Assembly: GCA_046349395.1 (NCBI GenBank)
Contig: JAXMCK010000007.1
Span: 1-64,000, forward strand
Direction of reading: 5' to 3'
Source of the DNA: JAXMCK01 sp046349395
Lineage (GTDB): Bacteria; Pseudomonadota; Alphaproteobacteria; Geminicoccales; Geminicoccaceae
DNA: 64,000 nucleotides
Positions 43,208 to 52,892 of this stretch are shown here, one piece after another (within the stretch, counting starts at the first letter, position 1; each line of letters starts with the position of its first letter). The position numbers were made by a program, and so were the translations under genes. Below the pieces are notes generated by a model. It saw only the letters and a program-made list of their open reading frames with translations, did no database searches and was not told where the DNA came from.

Positions 43208-43678
43208 GCTCAGTCGGTGTAGACCGAGGGCGAGAGCACGTCGCCGGTCCAGCCATAGATGGCGAGCAGTGGCGCCTCGCCGTGCGATCAGCCCCAGCCC
43301 CAGCCGCGCCGTGTGGCTGCGGAAGGGGCCGCGCGGTCCGATAATCTCGCAGAAGCTGATCTGAGTGCGGAGGTCGAGCCGTCCGAGTTTAGGCGAATAG
43401 CCATAGTGCCACGACAAGCGAGGTTCTGCTCGGCGCAGGGACCTCGCCAGCGAGCGATGGTCGGCCGGCACCGCATCCAGGGCCCTGGCGAGCCAAAGAG
43501 TCGCCACGTCAGAGAGTCGATGCGTCGATCGTGCTCGCGGCCGGAACGGCGTTCGAGCAGTCGGTGATGATGCATTCGATGGCCGGGCGTGCGATCGGCA
43601 TGGGGAGGCGCGCAAGGCGCAGTGCTTCCCCAGCGCCCGAGCGCACGCCTTCGGGTCAGGCAAATGGTCGTCGGCCAT
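43208..43678 (-). pseudogene. DMSP lyase-family cupin, internally deleted and frameshifted
   Basis: Minus-strand pieces match the dimethylsulfoniopropionate lyase-like cupin family. WLARALDAVPADHRSLARSL and LSWHYGYSPKLGRLDLRTQI, then FCEIIGPRGPF and RLGLGLIA, form the N-terminal half. PLLAIYGWTGDVLSPSVYTD, in another frame, is the C-terminus, ending at 43208. The whole metal-binding cupin core (normally YPxHxHPAEExYxVLSG) is deleted between LIA and PLLAIYG. An ATG at 43678 preceded by GGGGGA would be the original start, but the N-terminal frame is also shifted. The gene is certainly inactive. Confidence 0.65.
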
Positions 43679-43806
43679 GCTGGTGTCCCCCGGTGCCCTG
43701 CCGTGGTAGTCTCCGATACGGGATCGATCTGCTCGCGGCGAGCCCTCGTGCCGGCAGGACCAGGACGCCGTGGGCGTTAAGCGCAAGCGAGCATGGGGGC
43801 TGGACC

Positions 43807-46065
43807 ATGGCCGACATCACGCAGAAGGCGACGGCGGTCGAGGCCGCGTGGGCGGGGTTCGCGCGCGGGCGCTGGGCCGAGCGCATCGACGTGCGCGACT
43901 TCATCCAGCGCAATGTCCGTCCCTATGACGGCGACGAGAAATTCCTCGTCGGCCCCACGGCCCGGACGCTCACGGTCTGGGAGAAGCTGCAGCCCTGCTT
44001 CCGCGACGAGCTGAAGAAGGGCGTGCTCGACGCTGACCCGGCGACACCCTCATCGATCCTCGCCCACGCCCCGGGCTTCATCGATCGCGACAACGAGCTG
44101 ATCGTCGGCCTGCAGACCGACCGGCCGTTTCGCCGCGCCATCATGCCGGCGGGCGGGCTGCGCATGGTCGAATCGGGCCTGAAGGCGGCCGGGATCGAGC
44201 CCGATCCCATCGTGCACGAGGTCTTCACCAAGTACCGCAAGACCCACAACGAGGGCGTGTTCGACGCCTACACGCCGGAGGTCCTGGCCTGCCGGCGCAA
44301 CAGCATCATCACGGGCCTGCCTGACGCCTACGGCCGCGGCCGGATCATCGGCGACTACCGGCGTCTCGCGCTCTACGGCACCGATCTCCTCCTGGCGGCG
44401 AAAAAGGAGGAGCGCGCCCAGCTCGACGCGATGTGGCCGTCGGACGAGGTCATCCGCGAACGTGAGGAGTTGGCCGAGCAGATGCGGGCGCTCCAGGATC
44501 TCGCCACCATGGCGGCGTCCTATGGCTGCGACGTGACCAAGCCAGCGGCCGACGCCCGCGAAGCCGTGCAATGGACCTACCTGGCCTATCTCGCCGCCAT
44601 CAAGGAGGCGAACGGGGCGGCCATGTCGATCGGCCGCGTCTCGACCTTCCTCGACATCTTCATCGAACGCGACATCGGCGCCGGCAAGCTCGACGAGAGC
44701 GGGGCGCAGGAGCTGATCGACCAGCTCGTGCAGAAGCTGCGCATCGTCCGCTTCCTGCGCACGCCCGAATACGACGCGCTGTTCTCGGGCGACCCCTACT
44801 GGGCGACCGAGTGCATCGGCGGTATGGACCTCGACGGGCGCACCCTCGTCTCGCGCACCTCGTTCCGCTTCCTGCACACGCTCCGCAATTTGGGTCCGGC
44901 CCCCGAGCCCAACATTACGGTGCTGTGGTCGAAGCAGCTGCCGCACCCCTTCAAAAAGTACTGCATCAAGGTCTCGGCCGCGACCTCGTCGATCCAGTAC
45001 GAGAACGACGATCTGATGCGGCCCTTCTGGGGCGACGATTACGCCATCGCCTGCTGCGTGTCGGCGATGCGGATCGGCAAGCAGATGCAGTTCTTCGGGG
45101 CGCGGGTGAACCTCGCCAAGTGCCTGCTCTACGCGATCAATGGCGGCCGCGACGAGGTGAGCGGCGAGCAGGTCGGTCCCGCGAACGCCCCCGTCGCCGG
45201 CGACGTGCTGGTCTACGAGGATGTCGCGAAGAAGTTCGATGCGATGATGGACTGGCTGGCGCGCACCTATGTGCACGCCATGAACTGCATCCATTACATG
45301 CACGACAAGTATTACTACGAGCGACTGGAGATGGCCCTGCACGACCGCGAGATCCTGCGCACCATGGCCTTCGGCATCGCCGGCCTCTCGGTCGTCACCG
45401 ACAGCCTGGCCGCCATCAAATACGCCAAGGTGCGGCCGATCCGGCGCGAGGACGGGCTCGTCGTCGACTACGAGATCGAGGGCGGCTTCCCGAAATACGG
45501 CAACAATGACGACCGCGTGGACCAGATCGCGGTCGGTCTCGTCTCCCGCTTCATGGAGAAGCTGCGCCGGCACCCGACCTATCGCGGCGCGAAGCACACC
45601 CAGTCCGTGCTGACGATCACGAGCAACGTAGTCTACGGCAAGCAGACCGGCGCCACCCCGGACGGCCGCAAGGCCGGGGCACCCTTCGCGCCGGGTGCCA
45701 ACCCGATGCACGGCCGGGACACGCGGGGCTGGCTCGCCTCCTGCCTGTCGGTGGCGAAGCTGCCTTATGTCGACGCGCAGGACGGCATCTCCTACACGCT
45801 GTCGATCGCGCCCGGGACCAGCAAGCAGGACAATGACGAGCGGAACGAGCAGGGGGTGAAGGCGCTCGACATGTATTTCGGCCAGGGCGGCTTCCACATG
45901 AACCTCAACATCCTGCATCGGAAGACCCTGCTGGACGCCATGGAGCACCCTGAGAAGTACCCACAGCTCACGATTCGCGTGTCGGGCTATGCTGTGAACT
46001 TCGTCCGCCTGACCCGCGAGCAGCAGCTCGACGTGATCAGCCGGACGTTCCACCTGCAGAGCTGA
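43807..46065 (+). CDS. pflB: Formate C-acetyltransferase (pyruvate formate-lyase)
   Basis: This 752-residue glycyl radical enzyme converts pyruvate and CoA to acetyl-CoA and formate without oxygen. The catalytic pair C416-C417 lies in DDYAIACCVSAM, followed by GKQMQFFGARVNLAKCLLYA. The glycyl radical is G727 in RVSGYAVNF, 25 residues from the end, exactly as in true PFL. The N-terminus FIQRNVRPYDGDEKFL is also typical. ATG 43807 was chosen over a much longer frame because homology starts there. The activating enzyme follows 4 bases after the stop. It is an oddity among the oxidative, cytochrome-linked neighbours. Confidence 0.95.
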   Translation: MADITQKATAVEAAWAGFARGRWAERIDVRDFIQRNVRPYDGDEKFLVGPTARTLTVWEKLQPCFRDELKKGVLDADPATPSSILAHAPGFIDRDNELIVGLQTDRPFRRAIMPAGGLRMVESGLKAAGIEPDPIVHEVFTKYRKTHNEGVFDAYTPEVLACRRNSIITGLPDAYGRGRIIGDYRRLALYGTDLLLAAKKEERAQLDAMWPSDEVIREREELAEQMRALQDLATMAASYGCDVTKPAADAREAVQWTYLAYLAAIKEANGAAMSIGRVSTFLDIFIERDIGAGKLDESGAQELIDQLVQKLRIVRFLRTPEYDALFSGDPYWATECIGGMDLDGRTLVSRTSFRFLHTLRNLGPAPEPNITVLWSKQLPHPFKKYCIKVSAATSSIQYENDDLMRPFWGDDYAIACCVSAMRIGKQMQFFGARVNLAKCLLYAINGGRDEVSGEQVGPANAPVAGDVLVYEDVAKKFDAMMDWLARTYVHAMNCIHYMHDKYYYERLEMALHDREILRTMAFGIAGLSVVTDSLAAIKYAKVRPIRREDGLVVDYEIEGGFPKYGNNDDRVDQIAVGLVSRFMEKLRRHPTYRGAKHTQSVLTITSNVVYGKQTGATPDGRKAGAPFAPGANPMHGRDTRGWLASCLSVAKLPYVDAQDGISYTLSIAPGTSKQDNDERNEQGVKALDMYFGQGGFHMNLNILHRKTLLDAMEHPEKYPQLTIRVSGYAVNFVRLTREQQLDVISRTFHLQS

Positions 46066-46069
46066 GGCT

Positions 46070-46885
46070 TTGGTCGAGCTCGGATCCCACCGCCACGAGC
46101 TGTGGACCGGGCTTTCTCCGGACGCTCCCGACACCGAGGCCTTCGACGACGCGCACGGCGAGTGGGGCTGGGTGCACTCCTACGAGACGGGCTCGCTCGT
46201 CGACGGGCCCGGCATCCGCTGCACCCTCTTCATGAGCGGCTGCATGCTGCGCTGCCTCTACTGCCACAATCCCGACACGCGCCACCTGAAGGACGGCCGC
46301 CACGTCCCGATCGGCCGGGCCATCGACGTCCTGGAGACCTTCGCCCCCGCTTTGCGGATGATGGAGGGCGGGCTCACCATCTCGGGCGGCGAGCCTTTGG
46401 TGCAGAAGGCCTTCTGCGGCCGCATGTTCGCCGCCGCCAAGCGCTTCGGCCTGCACACCGCCCTCGACACCTCGGGCTATCTGGGAGCCAGGGCGGACGA
46501 CTCGTTCCTCGCCGACGTCGATCTCGTCCTGCTCGATCTCAAGTCATGGGATCCGGCGACCTACCGGCACGCCGTCGGCGTCGATGTCGAGCCCAGCCTC
46601 AAGTTCGCTCGCCGCCTGGAGGCGATGGGCAAGCCCGTCTGGGTGCGCTTCGTCCTCGTCCCCGGCCTCACCGACGACCCCGACAATGTCGACGGCCTCG
46701 CTCGCTTCATCGCCCCGATGCGCAACGTCGAGTGGGTCGAGGTGCTGCCCTTCCATCAATTGGGTGCCTTCAAGTGGAAGGCGCTGGATATTCCCTACGC
46801 GCTGGAAGATACGCCGCCGCCGTCGCGCAAGCTGATGGCGCGAGTCCTCGATCAGTTCCGCTCGATGGGACTGAAAGCACGCTGA
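46070..46885 (+). CDS. pflA: Pyruvate formate-lyase activating enzyme
   Basis: This 271-residue radical SAM enzyme has the cluster motif C58-MLR-C62-LY-C65 followed by HNPDTRHL. The glycine-rich SAM contact is LTISGGEPLVQKAFC. ETGSLVDGPGIRCTLFMSGC is the conserved entry of PflA. It generates the glycyl radical on the adjacent PFL. The start is taken as TTG 46070, just after the PFL stop; the first 30 residues are less conserved, so a later start is possible. Co-expression with pflB is clear from spacing. Confidence 0.93.
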   Translation: MVELGSHRHELWTGLSPDAPDTEAFDDAHGEWGWVHSYETGSLVDGPGIRCTLFMSGCMLRCLYCHNPDTRHLKDGRHVPIGRAIDVLETFAPALRMMEGGLTISGGEPLVQKAFCGRMFAAAKRFGLHTALDTSGYLGARADDSFLADVDLVLLDLKSWDPATYRHAVGVDVEPSLKFARRLEAMGKPVWVRFVLVPGLTDDPDNVDGLARFIAPMRNVEWVEVLPFHQLGAFKWKALDIPYALEDTPPPSRKLMARVLDQFRSMGLKAR

Positions 46886-46978
46886 GGTCCGGCGGCGCCC
46901 AGCTGGCGCACCCCGGCGCTTGCCAAGCTGCGGAACCGCCACCTAGGCTGCACGAAACGCGCGTTCAGCGGGGGCCTC

Positions 46979-48565
46979 ATGTCGAACGAGATCGAATGGC
47001 TGAAGGGGGCCCTGGCGACCGGCCGCATCGGACGCCGTGAGTTCCTCGGCCGCACCGCAGCCCTCGGCATCGGTGCCACCACCGCCACGGGCTGGGCATC
47101 GAGCCTTCGCGCGGAAGAGCCGAAGAAGGGCGGGCTCCTGAAGCTCGGCATGTCGGGCGGCAGCAGCACCGATAGCCTGGACCCCCGCACCTACACCGAC
47201 TGGGTCCCGGGCTTCACCGGCTACGCCACCTTCAATCTGCTGGTCGAGATCGACGATTCCAGCAACGCCACGCCGGAGCTCGCCGAAAGCTGGGAGGCGA
47301 AGCCGGGCGCCCAGGAGTGGATCTTCGACATCCGCAAGGGTGTGACCTTCCACAACGGCAAGACGCTCGATGCCGACGACGTCGTCTACTCCTTGAACCT
47401 GCACCGCGGGCCCGACGTGAAGTCGGGTGCCAAGGGCGTCATCGAGGCGATCACCGACGTCAAGGCGGTGGGCAAGAACCAGGTCGCGATCACGCTGAAG
47501 GAGCCGAACGCCGACCTGCCCTACATCCTCTCCGACTATCACCTCTTCATCGTGCCGGCGGGCTTCACCGACTGGAGCAAGCCGATCGGGACGGGTGCCT
47601 TCATCCTCGACCGTTTCGATCCCGGCGTCGGTGTCTCCGGCAATCTGAACAAGAACTACTGGAAGCAGGGCAGGGGTCATGTCGACCGGTTCGAGGTCAC
47701 CGTCATCAATGACGGCACGGCCCGGCTCAACGCGCTGATCTCCGGCCAAGTCCACATCATGAACCGCGTCGACCGCAAGACGGTCGACCTGTTGAAGCGC
47801 AACCCGAACCTGCAGATCCAGCGCAGCTCAGGCGGCCAGCACTTCACCTTCCTGATGCTGTGCGACCGCAAGCCGCTCGACGACAACAATCTGCGCCTTG
47901 CCCTGAAATACGCGATCGACCGCGAGGCGATCCTGAAGACGATCCTGCACGGCTACGGCAAGGTCGGGAACGACCATCCGATCCCCGAGCACGACCCGTT
48001 CTTCAACAAGGAGCTGCCGGTCCGGACCTACGATCCGGACAAGGCGAAGTTCTACCTGAAGCAGGCCGGCCTCGACGGCTTCTCGATCGAGCTCGACACG
48101 TCCGAGGCCGCCTTCACCGAGGCCCCCGACACGGCGATCCTCTTCCAGCAGCAGGCGCAGAAGGCCGGCATCACGGTCGACGTGCAGCGCAAGCCCGCCG
48201 ACGGCTACTGGAACGACATCTGGATGAAGGTGCCGTTCTCGATGTCCTACTGGGGCGGACGGCCGACGGCCGATATGATGTTCTCCACCGCCTACAAGTC
48301 GGACGCCGCCTGGAACGACACCTTCTGGAAGCGGCCCGAGTTCGACAAGCTGCTGCTGCAGGCCCGCGCCATCACCGATCCCGACCAGCGACGCCCGCTC
48401 TACTGGGAGATGCAGCGGATGGTGAACGAGGACGGCGGCAACATGATCCCGATGTTCGCCGACTTCGTCGACGCGCTGAGCGCCCAGGTGAAGGGCTTCA
48501 CGCCGAGCCCGGTATGGGAGCTTTCGGGCTTGCGTGCCGCCGAGCGCTGCTGGCTCGAGACCTGA
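46979..48565 (+). CDS. Peptide/nickel-type ABC transporter substrate-binding protein
   Basis: This 528-residue family 5 binding protein has a twin-arginine-like signal (IGRREFLGRTAALGIGATTA). It then has STDSLDPRTYTDWVPGFTGY, LAESWEAKPGAQEWIFDIRK, the family motif VTFHNGKTLDADDVVYSLNL and FNKELPVRTYDPDKAKFYL. It binds oligopeptides or similar large ligands in the periplasm and feeds the two permeases that follow. It starts the operon extending to the epimerase. Confidence 0.9.
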   Translation: MSNEIEWLKGALATGRIGRREFLGRTAALGIGATTATGWASSLRAEEPKKGGLLKLGMSGGSSTDSLDPRTYTDWVPGFTGYATFNLLVEIDDSSNATPELAESWEAKPGAQEWIFDIRKGVTFHNGKTLDADDVVYSLNLHRGPDVKSGAKGVIEAITDVKAVGKNQVAITLKEPNADLPYILSDYHLFIVPAGFTDWSKPIGTGAFILDRFDPGVGVSGNLNKNYWKQGRGHVDRFEVTVINDGTARLNALISGQVHIMNRVDRKTVDLLKRNPNLQIQRSSGGQHFTFLMLCDRKPLDDNNLRLALKYAIDREAILKTILHGYGKVGNDHPIPEHDPFFNKELPVRTYDPDKAKFYLKQAGLDGFSIELDTSEAAFTEAPDTAILFQQQAQKAGITVDVQRKPADGYWNDIWMKVPFSMSYWGGRPTADMMFSTAYKSDAAWNDTFWKRPEFDKLLLQARAITDPDQRRPLYWEMQRMVNEDGGNMIPMFADFVDALSAQVKGFTPSPVWELSGLRAAERCWLET

Positions 48566-48569
48566 TCGC

Positions 48570-49517
48570 ATGGGAGCGATGATCGTCCGCCGGCTGGGTC
48601 TGGGGCTCCTCACCCTGCTGGTCGTCTCGGCGATCATCTTCGCCACCACCGAGATCCTGCCGGGCGACGTCGCCACCGCCATCCTCGGTCAGTCGGCGAC
48701 ACCCGAGGCGGTCGCCAACATCCGCGCCGATCTCGGCCTCGATCGGCCGGCGATCCTGCGCTACGGCGAATGGCTTTCGGGTTTCCTGCACGGCGATCTC
48801 GGCACCTCGCTGGCCTCGCGCCAGCCGGTCGCCACCCAGCTTCTCCGCCGCCTCGGCAACACGATGTTCCTGGCCGGCTTCGCCGCTGTCATCGCAGTAC
48901 CGCTGGCCGTGGGCCTCGGTCTGCTGGCGGCCGTGAAGCGCGAGACGCCGCTCGACAAGGCGATCTCGATCGCCACGCTCTCGACGATCTCGGTGCCCGA
49001 GTTCTTCGTCGGCTACATCCTGATCATTTTGCTGGCCGTGCAGTTCCCGATCTTTCCGAGCCTCGCCACGGTCAGCGCCGACATGCCGCTCGCCACCCGC
49101 CTCTACGCCGTGGCGCTGCCGGCGCTCACGCTGACCCTCGTCGTCCTGGCTCACATGATGCGGATGACGCGCGCCGCGGTGATCGACGTGCTCTCCCAGC
49201 CCTATATCGAGATGGCCCGCCTCAAGGGTCTGCCCGACTGGCGCGTGGTCCTCGAGCACGCCCTGCCCAACGCGCTCGGGCCCATCATCACCGTCGTGGC
49301 GCTGAACCTCGCCTATCTCGTCGTCGGCGTCGTCGTGGTCGAGGTCGTCTTCGTCTATCCGGGCATGGGCCAGTACATGGTCGATGCCGTCTCGAAGCGC
49401 GACGTGCCCGTCGTCCAGGCCTGTACCCTCATCTTCGCGCTCACCTATGTGGGGCTGAACCTGCTGGCCGACGTTCTCGGCATCATGGTCAACCCGCGCC
49501 TGCGGCATCCCCGATGA
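48570..49517 (+). CDS. Peptide ABC transporter permease (DppB/OppB type)
   Basis: This 315-residue inner-membrane protein begins MGAMIVRRLGLGLLTLLVVS, followed by a periplasmic ILPGDVATAILGQSATPEAV. The EAA loop is IEMARLKGLPDWRVVLEHAL and the end YVGLNLLADVLGIMVNPRLR, all as in DppB. ATG 48570 lies 4 bases after the binding-protein stop. It pairs with the next permease. Confidence 0.92.
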   Translation: MGAMIVRRLGLGLLTLLVVSAIIFATTEILPGDVATAILGQSATPEAVANIRADLGLDRPAILRYGEWLSGFLHGDLGTSLASRQPVATQLLRRLGNTMFLAGFAAVIAVPLAVGLGLLAAVKRETPLDKAISIATLSTISVPEFFVGYILIILLAVQFPIFPSLATVSADMPLATRLYAVALPALTLTLVVLAHMMRMTRAAVIDVLSQPYIEMARLKGLPDWRVVLEHALPNALGPIITVVALNLAYLVVGVVVVEVVFVYPGMGQYMVDAVSKRDVPVVQACTLIFALTYVGLNLLADVLGIMVNPRLRHPR

Positions 49518-50344
49518 AGCGCTATTGGGACGACATGCCCTGGAGTGCGCGCATCGGGGCGATCATCGTCCTCATCAACCTCTTCGCCGCACTCTTCGGC
49601 CCCTGGCTCGCGCCCTACGGCGAGGCAGATGTCGGCGGCGAGGTCTGGGCGCCGTTCAGTGCCGAGCACCTTCTGGGCACCGACCAGCTGGGCCGCGATC
49701 TTTTCAGCCGCCTGCTGTTCGGCGCCCGGCTCACCATCGGCATCGCGCTGCTGGTGACCCTGCTCTCCTTCTCCATCGGCATCGGGCTCGGCTTCACCGC
49801 CGCCCTGGCCGGCGGCTGGACGGATCAGCTCTTGAGCCGGGGCGTCGACGCGCTGATGGCGATCCCGACGTTGATCTTCGCACTCCTTGTCCTCTCGGTG
49901 CTCGGCACCTCGATCCCGGTGCTGGTCATCGTCATCGCCATCCTGGATGCGACCCGCGTCTTCCGCCTAGCTCGTGCCCTGGCGATCAATGTCGGCGCGC
50001 TCGATTTCGTCGAGGTGGCGAAGCTCCGGGGCGAGGGGCTGCCCTGGATCATGCGCCACGAGATCCTGCCCAACACCACGGCCCCGCTGATCGCCGAGTT
50101 CGGCCTCCGCTTCTGCTTCGTGTTCCTCTTCATCAGTGCGCTGAGCTTCCTCGGCCTCGGCGTGCAGCCGCCGCTCGCCGACTGGGGCGGCATGGTCCGA
50201 GAGAACGCGCAGGCGATCAACTTCGGCATCGCCGCCCCGCTCATCCCGGCGGCGGCCATCGCGATCATGACGATCGGGGTGAACCTCGTCGTCGACTGGA
50301 TGCTGGGCCGGCAGAACCTGCGTGCCCTGGAGGACGTCCGATGA
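49514..50344 (+). CDS. Peptide ABC transporter permease (DppC/OppC type)
   Basis: This 276-residue permease has LFGPWLAPYGEAD and then HLLGTDQLGRDLFSRLLFGA, the hallmark N-terminal region of DppC. The EAA loop is FVEVAKLRGEGLPWIMRHEI and a C-terminal VNLVVDWMLGRQNLRALEDV follows. ATG 49514 overlaps the DppB stop by 4 bases. Confidence 0.92.
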   Translation: MKRYWDDMPWSARIGAIIVLINLFAALFGPWLAPYGEADVGGEVWAPFSAEHLLGTDQLGRDLFSRLLFGARLTIGIALLVTLLSFSIGIGLGFTAALAGGWTDQLLSRGVDALMAIPTLIFALLVLSVLGTSIPVLVIVIAILDATRVFRLARALAINVGALDFVEVAKLRGEGLPWIMRHEILPNTTAPLIAEFGLRFCFVFLFISALSFLGLGVQPPLADWGGMVRENAQAINFGIAAPLIPAAAIAIMTIGVNLVVDWMLGRQNLRALEDVR

Positions 50345-51945
50345 CCCTCCTCAAGATCAGCGATCTCGTCGTCGAGGCCCGCGACGACAAGGGGATCCGC
50401 CGCATCGTCGACGAGGTCAGCGTCGAGGTTGCACCCGGCGAGGTCGTCGGCCTTATCGGCGAATCCGGTGCCGGCAAGTCGACGCTCGGCCTCGCGGCGC
50501 TAGGCTACACACGACCCCACTCGCGCTTTGCCGGCGGCAGCATCCTGTTCGACGGCCAGGAGCTTTTGCGCCTCTCGCGCGCCGAGCGGCTCGCCGTCCG
50601 CGGCGCCAAGGTCGCCTACGTCGCCCAGAGTGCCGCCGCCTCGTTCAACCCGGCGAAGACGCTGGACGCGCAGGTCTGCGAGCCGCCGGTTCTCCACGGC
50701 CTGATGTCGGGGAAGGAGGCGCAGGCGTCGGCCGCCGGCCTCTACCGCGAGCTGGCGCTGCCCGACCCCGACCGCTTCGGCCAGCGCTACCCGCACCAGG
50801 TCTCGGGCGGCCAGCTGCAGCGTGCCATGGTCGCCATGGCGATGAGCTCGCGCCCCCGGCTCATCGTCTTCGACGAGCCGACGACGGCGCTGGACGTCAC
50901 AACGCAGGTCGAGGTGCTGGCCTCGATCCGCAACATCATCCGCAAGCACGGCACGGCCGCCCTCTACATCAGCCACGATCTCGCCGTGGTGGCGCAGATC
51001 GCCGACCGGATCCTGGTGCTGCGCCACGGCAGGATGGTGGAGACGGGCCCGACCGAGGAGATCCTCTCCCGCCCGACGCAGCCCTACACGCGGGAACTGG
51101 TCGCCGCGCGGCAGGCGCATCCCAAGGTCGCCCCCCCGCGCCAGAACCTGATCCTGGAGGCCAGCGGCATCGACGCCGCCTATGCGGGCGGTCTCGTGAA
51201 GGTGCTGAGCAACATCGACCTCGACGTGAGCCGCGGCGAGACGGTCGCCATCGTCGGCGAATCAGGCAGCGGCAAGAGCACCTTCGCCCGCGTGGTCACG
51301 GGCCTGCTGCCGGCGACGAAGGGCCGGCTCACCTTCATGGGCAAGCCCTTGACCCCGGCACTCGCCCAGCGCTCGCCCGAGGAGCGCCGCCGCATCCAGC
51401 TCGTCCACCAGATGCCGGACACCGCCCTCAACCCGAAGGCCACCGTCGGCCAGATCCTGGGCCGGCCGCTCACCATGTTCCGCAAGGTCGCTGGCCGGGA
51501 TCTGCAGAACCGCATCGGCGAACTGCTACGGCTGGTCGACCTCGCGCCCGATCTCGCCGGCCGCTTCCCGGGCCAGCTCTCCGGCGGGCAGAAGCAGCGC
51601 GTGTGCATCGCCCGCGGGCTCGCCGCCGACCCCGACCTCCTCGTCTGTGACGAGGTCACCTCGGCCCTCGACCCGCTCGTCGCCGAAGGCATCCTGCAGC
51701 TCCTCATGCGCCTGCAGGAGGAGACCGGTGTGGGCATCCTCCTCATCACCCACGACCTCGGCGTGGTGCGCAACTACGCCGACCGCGTCGTCGTGCTGGA
51801 GAAGGGTGTCGTCGTCGACCAGGGGACCGTCGCCGAGATCTTCCACCCGCCCTATCACGGCTACACCGGCCGGCTACTTTCCTCCGTGCCGGAGCTGCGT
51901 CCGGGCTGGCTCGACGGCGTGCTCGCCTCCCGCGCCGCGGCATGA
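50341..51945 (+). CDS. Peptide ABC transporter ATPase with two fused ABC domains
   Basis: This 534-residue protein joins the DppD- and DppF-like ATPases in one chain. The first domain has Walker A GESGAGKSTLG, signature VSGGQLQRAMVAMAMSS and Walker B LIVFDEPTTALD. The second has Walker A GESGSGKSTFA, signature LSGGQKQRVCIARGLAA and LLVCDEVTSALD. Both look catalytically intact, although Glu after Walker B Asp is followed by V rather than P in the second. ATG 50341 overlaps the permease stop by 4 bases. Confidence 0.92.
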   Translation: MTLLKISDLVVEARDDKGIRRIVDEVSVEVAPGEVVGLIGESGAGKSTLGLAALGYTRPHSRFAGGSILFDGQELLRLSRAERLAVRGAKVAYVAQSAAASFNPAKTLDAQVCEPPVLHGLMSGKEAQASAAGLYRELALPDPDRFGQRYPHQVSGGQLQRAMVAMAMSSRPRLIVFDEPTTALDVTTQVEVLASIRNIIRKHGTAALYISHDLAVVAQIADRILVLRHGRMVETGPTEEILSRPTQPYTRELVAARQAHPKVAPPRQNLILEASGIDAAYAGGLVKVLSNIDLDVSRGETVAIVGESGSGKSTFARVVTGLLPATKGRLTFMGKPLTPALAQRSPEERRRIQLVHQMPDTALNPKATVGQILGRPLTMFRKVAGRDLQNRIGELLRLVDLAPDLAGRFPGQLSGGQKQRVCIARGLAADPDLLVCDEVTSALDPLVAEGILQLLMRLQEETGVGILLITHDLGVVRNYADRVVVLEKGVVVDQGTVAEIFHPPYHGYTGRLLSSVPELRPGWLDGVLASRAAA

Positions 51946-52892
51946 GCCGCCGCCCCGACGTCCTCTCCCGCCTCGATCCGGAGATGCTGGAAGCGCTGGC
52001 CAAGAGCGAGGCCCTCCACGCCGAAGTCGCCGACGCCCTCCCCGCCGATCCCATCGCCGCCCGCCGGCAGGACTACGAACACGAGCGGCGCTACTGGAAC
52101 GCCGAGCCGGTGCCGATAGCGTCCGTCGAGGAGCGCACCGTCGAGGCGGCCGGTCTGCCCACGAAGCTCCGCTTCTACCGACCGGAAGCGACGGAAGATC
52201 CGCCAGCCATCCTGTTCTTGCACGGCGGCGGCTGGGTCGTCGGCAATCTCGACACGCACGACCGCGTCATGCGTCTTCTGGCGCTGCACGCCCGCACCAC
52301 CGTGATCGGGGTCGACTACGCGCTGGCACCCGAAGCGAAGTTCCCGACCCAGATCGATCAGGCGGTGGCGGTGGTCCGTCATCTGGGCCGGCCCCTGGTG
52401 CTCGCCGGCGATTCGGCAGGCGCGCATCTGTCCCTTGCGACGGCGCTGGACCTTGTCGGCCCGCAATCGCCGGTCCGCGGCCTTCTGCTCTGGTACGGCG
52501 CTTACGGTCTGTCCGACGGGGCGTCGCGCCGGCTGTGGGGCGGGCCGGTCGACGGTCTCGGGCCCGAGGATCTGGCCTTCTACCGCGACGCCTGGCTGCG
52601 CGGCCCCGAGGATCGGAACGACCCTCGCTACGATCTGCTCGCCCGCGATCTGGCCGGGCTGCCGCCGGTCTGGGTCGGCGCCTGCGCGTTGGATCCCCTG
52701 CACGACGACAGTGCGACACTGGCCGGCCTTCTGGCCGCAGCGCAGGTTTCGGTCGAAAGCACCACCTATGAGGGTGTGCTGCACGGCTTCCTGCATCTGA
52801 GCCGAACGGTGCCCAAGGCCGAGACCGCCATCAGGGACGGGGCGGCCTTCCTGCAGCGCCACCTCCGTCCCGAGAGCGGGCGACGCTCATGA
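51942..52892 (+). CDS. Alpha/beta hydrolase, HSL-type esterase
   Basis: This 316-residue enzyme has the HGGGW oxyanion motif at 94-98, the nucleophile S158 in GDSAGAH, and the acid in CALDPLHDD. The histidine is in LHGFLHLS. Hormone-sensitive-lipase-type hydrolases cleave esters or amides of small acyl groups. Located at the end of a peptide-type importer operon and overlapping the ATPase gene by 4 bases, it may trim the imported compound. No signal peptide, so cytosolic. Confidence 0.88.
   Translation: MSRRPDVLSRLDPEMLEALAKSEALHAEVADALPADPIAARRQDYEHERRYWNAEPVPIASVEERTVEAAGLPTKLRFYRPEATEDPPAILFLHGGGWVVGNLDTHDRVMRLLALHARTTVIGVDYALAPEAKFPTQIDQAVAVVRHLGRPLVLAGDSAGAHLSLATALDLVGPQSPVRGLLLWYGAYGLSDGASRRLWGGPVDGLGPEDLAFYRDAWLRGPEDRNDPRYDLLARDLAGLPPVWVGACALDPLHDDSATLAGLLAAAQVSVESTTYEGVLHGFLHLSRTVPKAETAIRDGAAFLQRHLRPESGRRS

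Noticed and set aside
44050..46134. A 694-residue minus-strand frame across pflB
   Set aside because: It is a shadow of pflB, which has both catalytic cysteines and the radical glycine on the plus strand.
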